Origin: Oceanitalea sp047302425
GTDB lineage: Bacteria > Actinomycetota > Actinomycetes > Actinomycetales > Actinomycetaceae
NCBI RefSeq assembly: GCF_047302425.1
Contig: NZ_CP154855.1
Coordinates: 2,232,001-2,296,000, forward strand
DNA length: 64,000 bases
Direction of reading: 5' to 3'
The notes under the pieces were generated by a model. The model was not told the origin of the DNA and searched no databases. It saw only the letters and a program-made list of their open reading frames with translations. Position numbers and translations under genes: made by a program. How positions within the stretch are numbered: the first letter of the stretch is position 1; the number at the start of each line of letters is the position of its first letter. Of this stretch, positions 61,645 through 64,000 are shown piece by piece.

Positions 61645-63282
61645 TCACAGGTAGTCGCGGGTCTCCACGACCCGCGTCGGCTCGGCCCCCTCGGTGGCCC
61701 CGGACCCGCCGAGAGTGCGCATGAAGACGATCCGCTCGCCCTTCTTGCCGGCCACGCGCGCCCAGTCGTCGGGGTTCGTCGTCGAGGGCAGGTCCTCGTT
61801 CTCCCGCATCTCGGCTGCGTAGCCGGCGAGCAGGTGCGAGGTGCGCAGGCCCCGCTCGCCGGTGGCGATGAGGTCCTTGATCGCGGCCTTCTTCGCGCGG
61901 TCGACGATGTTGGCCATCATCGCGCCGGAGGCGAAGTCCTTGAAGTACAGGACCTCCTTGTCCCCGCTCGCGTAGGTGACCTCGAGGAAGCGGTTGTCGT
62001 GCGTCGTCGAGTACAGGCGCTCGACGACGGCCTCCGCCATCGCGGCGACGGCGGCTGCGGCGTCGCCGTGACGCTCGATCTCCTCGGGGTGGATGGGCAG
62101 GTCGGCGGTGAGGTACTTGGCGAGGATCTGCCGCGCGCCGTCGGCGTCGGGGCGCTCGATCTTGATCTTCACGTCAAGGCGGCCGGGGCGCAGGATCGCG
62201 GGGTCGATCATGTCCTCGCGGTTGGAGGCGCCGATGATGACGACGTTCTCGAGCTTCTCCACGCCGTCGATCTCGCTGAGCAGCTGCGGGACGATCGTCG
62301 TCTCGACGTCGCTGGACACGCCGGTGCCGCGGGTGCGGAACAGCGAGTCCATCTCGTCGAAGAAGACGACGACGGGCAGCCCGAGCGCCGCCTTCTCCCG
62401 AGCGCGGGCAAAGATCACGCGGATCTGACGCTCGGTCTCGCCGACGTACTTGTTGAGGAGCTCGGGGCCCTTGACGTTGATGAAGTAGCTGCCGGCCCGG
62501 TGGCCGTCCCCCTGGCCCGCGGCGTCGGCGAGGGAGGTGGCCACGGCCTTGGCGATGAGCGTCTTGCCGCAGCCGGGCGGGCCGTAGAGGAGGACGCCCT
62601 TGGGCGGCTTGAGGCCGTGCTCGCGGTAGAGCTCGGGGTGGAGGAAGGGCAGCTCGACGGCGTCGCGGATCTGCTCGATCTGCGGACCGAGGCCGCCGAT
62701 GTCGCCGTAGTCGACGTCCGGGGTCTCCTCGAGGAGGAGGTCCTCGACCTCCGAGCGCTCGACGTGCTCGAGCGCGAAGCCGCTGCGCAGGTCGGCGAGT
62801 AGCGTGTCCCCGACCCGCACCCCGGCCGCGGCGAGCGGCGCCGACATCCGCAGGACGCGCTCGTCGTCGGAGCGGGCGACGACGAGCACCCGGGTGTCGT
62901 CGACGACCTCCTTGACGGCCACGAGCTCGCCGGTGTCCTCGAAGCCGCCCGCCTGGACGGCGACGAGCGACTCGTTGAGCCGCACGTGCTGGCCGGCCCG
63001 CAGCGCACCGAGCGGCAGCGACGGCGCGACCGCCACCCGCAGCCGGCGCCCGGAGGACAGCACCTCGAGCTCGCGCTCGGCGACGTGGACCGACAGGACG
63101 GTGGCGATGCTGCTCGGCGGGCGGGAGAGGGCGTCGAGCTGCTCCTGGAGGGAGGCGAGCTGGTCGCGGGCGCCCTGGAGCGCCGTCGCGAGCCGCTCGT
63201 TCTTCGTCGCGAGGCTGATCGCCTGCTGCTCCAGCTCGCGCACCCGGTTCGCCCGGAAGTCGTCCATCCCAGCCTCGGCCAT
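61645..63282 (-). CDS. arc: Proteasome-type AAA ATPase ARC/Mpa
   Basis: 545 aa hexameric unfoldase. An N-terminal coiled coil (about 8-52) binds Pup, two OB folds follow (60-180), then the AAA domain: Walker A G-P-P-G-C-G-K-T (about 234-241), Walker B V-V-V-F-F-D-E-M-D (about 304-312), and the arginine finger region I-L-R-P-G-R. The C-terminus V-E-T-R-D-Y-L keeps a penultimate Tyr, similar to the proteasome-docking G-Q-Y-L of Mpa. ATG at 63280-63282. trmI lies upstream. Confidence 0.95.
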   Translation of the reverse strand: MAEAGMDDFRANRVRELEQQAISLATKNERLATALQGARDQLASLQEQLDALSRPPSSIATVLSVHVAERELEVLSSGRRLRVAVAPSLPLGALRAGQHVRLNESLVAVQAGGFEDTGELVAVKEVVDDTRVLVVARSDDERVLRMSAPLAAAGVRVGDTLLADLRSGFALEHVERSEVEDLLLEETPDVDYGDIGGLGPQIEQIRDAVELPFLHPELYREHGLKPPKGVLLYGPPGCGKTLIAKAVATSLADAAGQGDGHRAGSYFINVKGPELLNKYVGETERQIRVIFARAREKAALGLPVVVFFDEMDSLFRTRGTGVSSDVETTIVPQLLSEIDGVEKLENVVIIGASNREDMIDPAILRPGRLDVKIKIERPDADGARQILAKYLTADLPIHPEEIERHGDAAAAVAAMAEAVVERLYSTTHDNRFLEVTYASGDKEVLYFKDFASGAMMANIVDRAKKAAIKDLIATGERGLRTSHLLAGYAAEMRENEDLPSTTNPDDWARVAGKKGERIVFMRTLGGSGATEGAEPTRVVETRDYL

Positions 63283-63351
63283 CTCGGCCCCTTCCCTGCT
63301 CGGCACCGTCCCCCACGGTAGGTCACGCCCCACGGGACTCGCAGGGCCGGG

Positions 63352-64000
63352 TCAGCTGGTGGGCGGCTGCTCCTCGTCCTGGGTGAGCTCCTCGGGACGC
63401 TCGGAGCCGGTGACGCGCAGCTGCTCGGCGCGGTCCTGGTCGCGGCGCACGCGGCGCAGCTTCTTGTCCGAGACGGTCCGCTCGCCCAGGTCCTCGGCCC
63501 AGTCCTCCTCCACCGGGTAGGCGCCCTTGGCGGGGCGGCGCTTGCGCAGCGGCGGCGTCACGCCCGGGGCCATGCGGCGGGTGGTGACGAGGAAGCCGGT
63601 GTGACCGACCATCCGGTGGTCGGGGCGGACCGCGAGGCCCTCGAGGTGCCAGCCGCGCAGCAGCGTCTCCCAAGCGCGCGGCTCGGTGAACTGCTCGGTG
63701 GCCTTGGCGTCCTCGACGAACCGGGAGAGCTGGGTGGTCGTGGCGACGTAGGCGATGAGCACGCCGCCGGGGGCGAGCGCGTCGGCCGCGACGGCGAGGT
63801 TCTCCCAGGGGGCGAGCATGTCGAGGACGATGCGGTCCACCGACCCGGGCTCGACGGCGGTGGGCAGCACCTCGGCGAGGTCGCCGACGACGACCTCCCA
63901 GGCCGGGTGGTCCTCCCCGAACCAGGCGCGGGCGTTGGCCTGGGCGATGTCGGCGAAGTCGGCGCGGCGCTCGACGGAGAGCAGGCGCCCCTGCGGACCG
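63352..64000 (-). CDS. trmI: tRNA (adenine-N1)-methyltransferase TrmI, 3' part
   Basis: Partial; the 5' end is beyond the window. The visible part holds the end of the SAM-binding Rossmann fold (G-R-L-L-S-V-E-R-R-A-D-F near the edge, then I-V-L-D-M-L-A-P-W-E-N, the conserved D-x-P/A-x-P-W motif) and T-T-T-Q-L-S-R-F-V, followed by an acidic hydrophilic tail. It methylates A58 of tRNA. TrmI directly upstream of arc is a conserved actinobacterial arrangement. Confidence 0.9.
   Translation of the reverse strand, partial: GPQGRLLSVERRADFADIAQANARAWFGEDHPAWEVVVGDLAEVLPTAVEPGSVDRIVLDMLAPWENLAVAADALAPGGVLIAYVATTTQLSRFVEDAKATEQFTEPRAWETLLRGWHLEGLAVRPDHRMVGHTGFLVTTRRMAPGVTPPLRKRRPAKGAYPVEEDWAEDLGERTVSDKKLRRVRRDQDRAEQLRVTGSERPEELTQDEEQPPTS

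Overview
The window is high-GC actinobacterial chromosome. Supporting features are Pup ligase, depupylase and ARC ATPase genes, the MihF-gmk-rpoZ-coaBC-metK-priA string, TIGR-type actinobacterial hypotheticals, many GTG starts and GTGA/ATGA gene overlaps. Gene content resembles Micrococcales (Intrasporangiaceae/Ornithinimicrobiaceae-like). That placement is inference from gene order, not from a marker phylogeny. Nearly all genes lie on the minus strand.

Left to right. 0-8 kb: start of pafC and complete pafB (WYL regulators), a divergent DUF3866 gene, a PH-domain membrane protein, hisG-hisE, an FMN-riboswitch-controlled permease/lipoprotein pair (RibXY-type riboflavin uptake), rpe and a DUF222-HNH gene preceded by direct repeats. 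8-19 kb: rsmB-fmt, a HAD phosphatase, a YeiH-type exporter, priA, metK, coaBC, rpoZ, gmk and mihF. 19.5-27.8 kb: the pyrimidine operon pyrR-pyrB-pyrC-carA-carB-pyrF, led by a PyrR-binding hairpin. 27.9-36.8 kb: cinA, two small membrane proteins, lgt, trpA-trpB-trpC with two small membrane proteins, the trp-associated membrane protein, trpE and hisI. 36.8-45.4 kb: OsmC, a heterodimeric ABC exporter, a SHOCT protein, a uridine-kinase-like P-loop protein, hisF and a plus-strand group (TIGR03085, VOC, AlkD-like, hypothetical). 45.4-51.6 kb: B12-dependent nrdJ with a DUF6580 membrane protein behind palindromic operator-like sites, a TIGR02569 kinase-like gene, an FKBP lipoprotein, pafA and pup.

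51.7-60.0 kb is an accessory island between pup and dop. It carries a very large YobI/KAP-type membrane P-loop NTPase gene cut by a complete ISL3-family element (inverted repeats and an exact 8-bp target duplication are visible), a PIN-toxin/AbrB-antitoxin pair, a MazF/ribbon-helix-helix pair and a serine recombinase followed by a perfect 15-bp inverted repeat. 60.0-64.0 kb resumes the pupylation locus: dop, arc and the 3' part of trmI.

Proteasome core genes (prcB, prcA), usually found between pup and pafA, are absent here: pup and pafA overlap by 4 bp. The most interesting points are the island inside the pupylation locus with its IS-split NTPase, the FMN-riboswitch transporter lacking a local ATPase, an 18-bp repeat family that also entered an ABC transporter reading frame, and the paired palindromes before the DUF6580-nrdJ operon.
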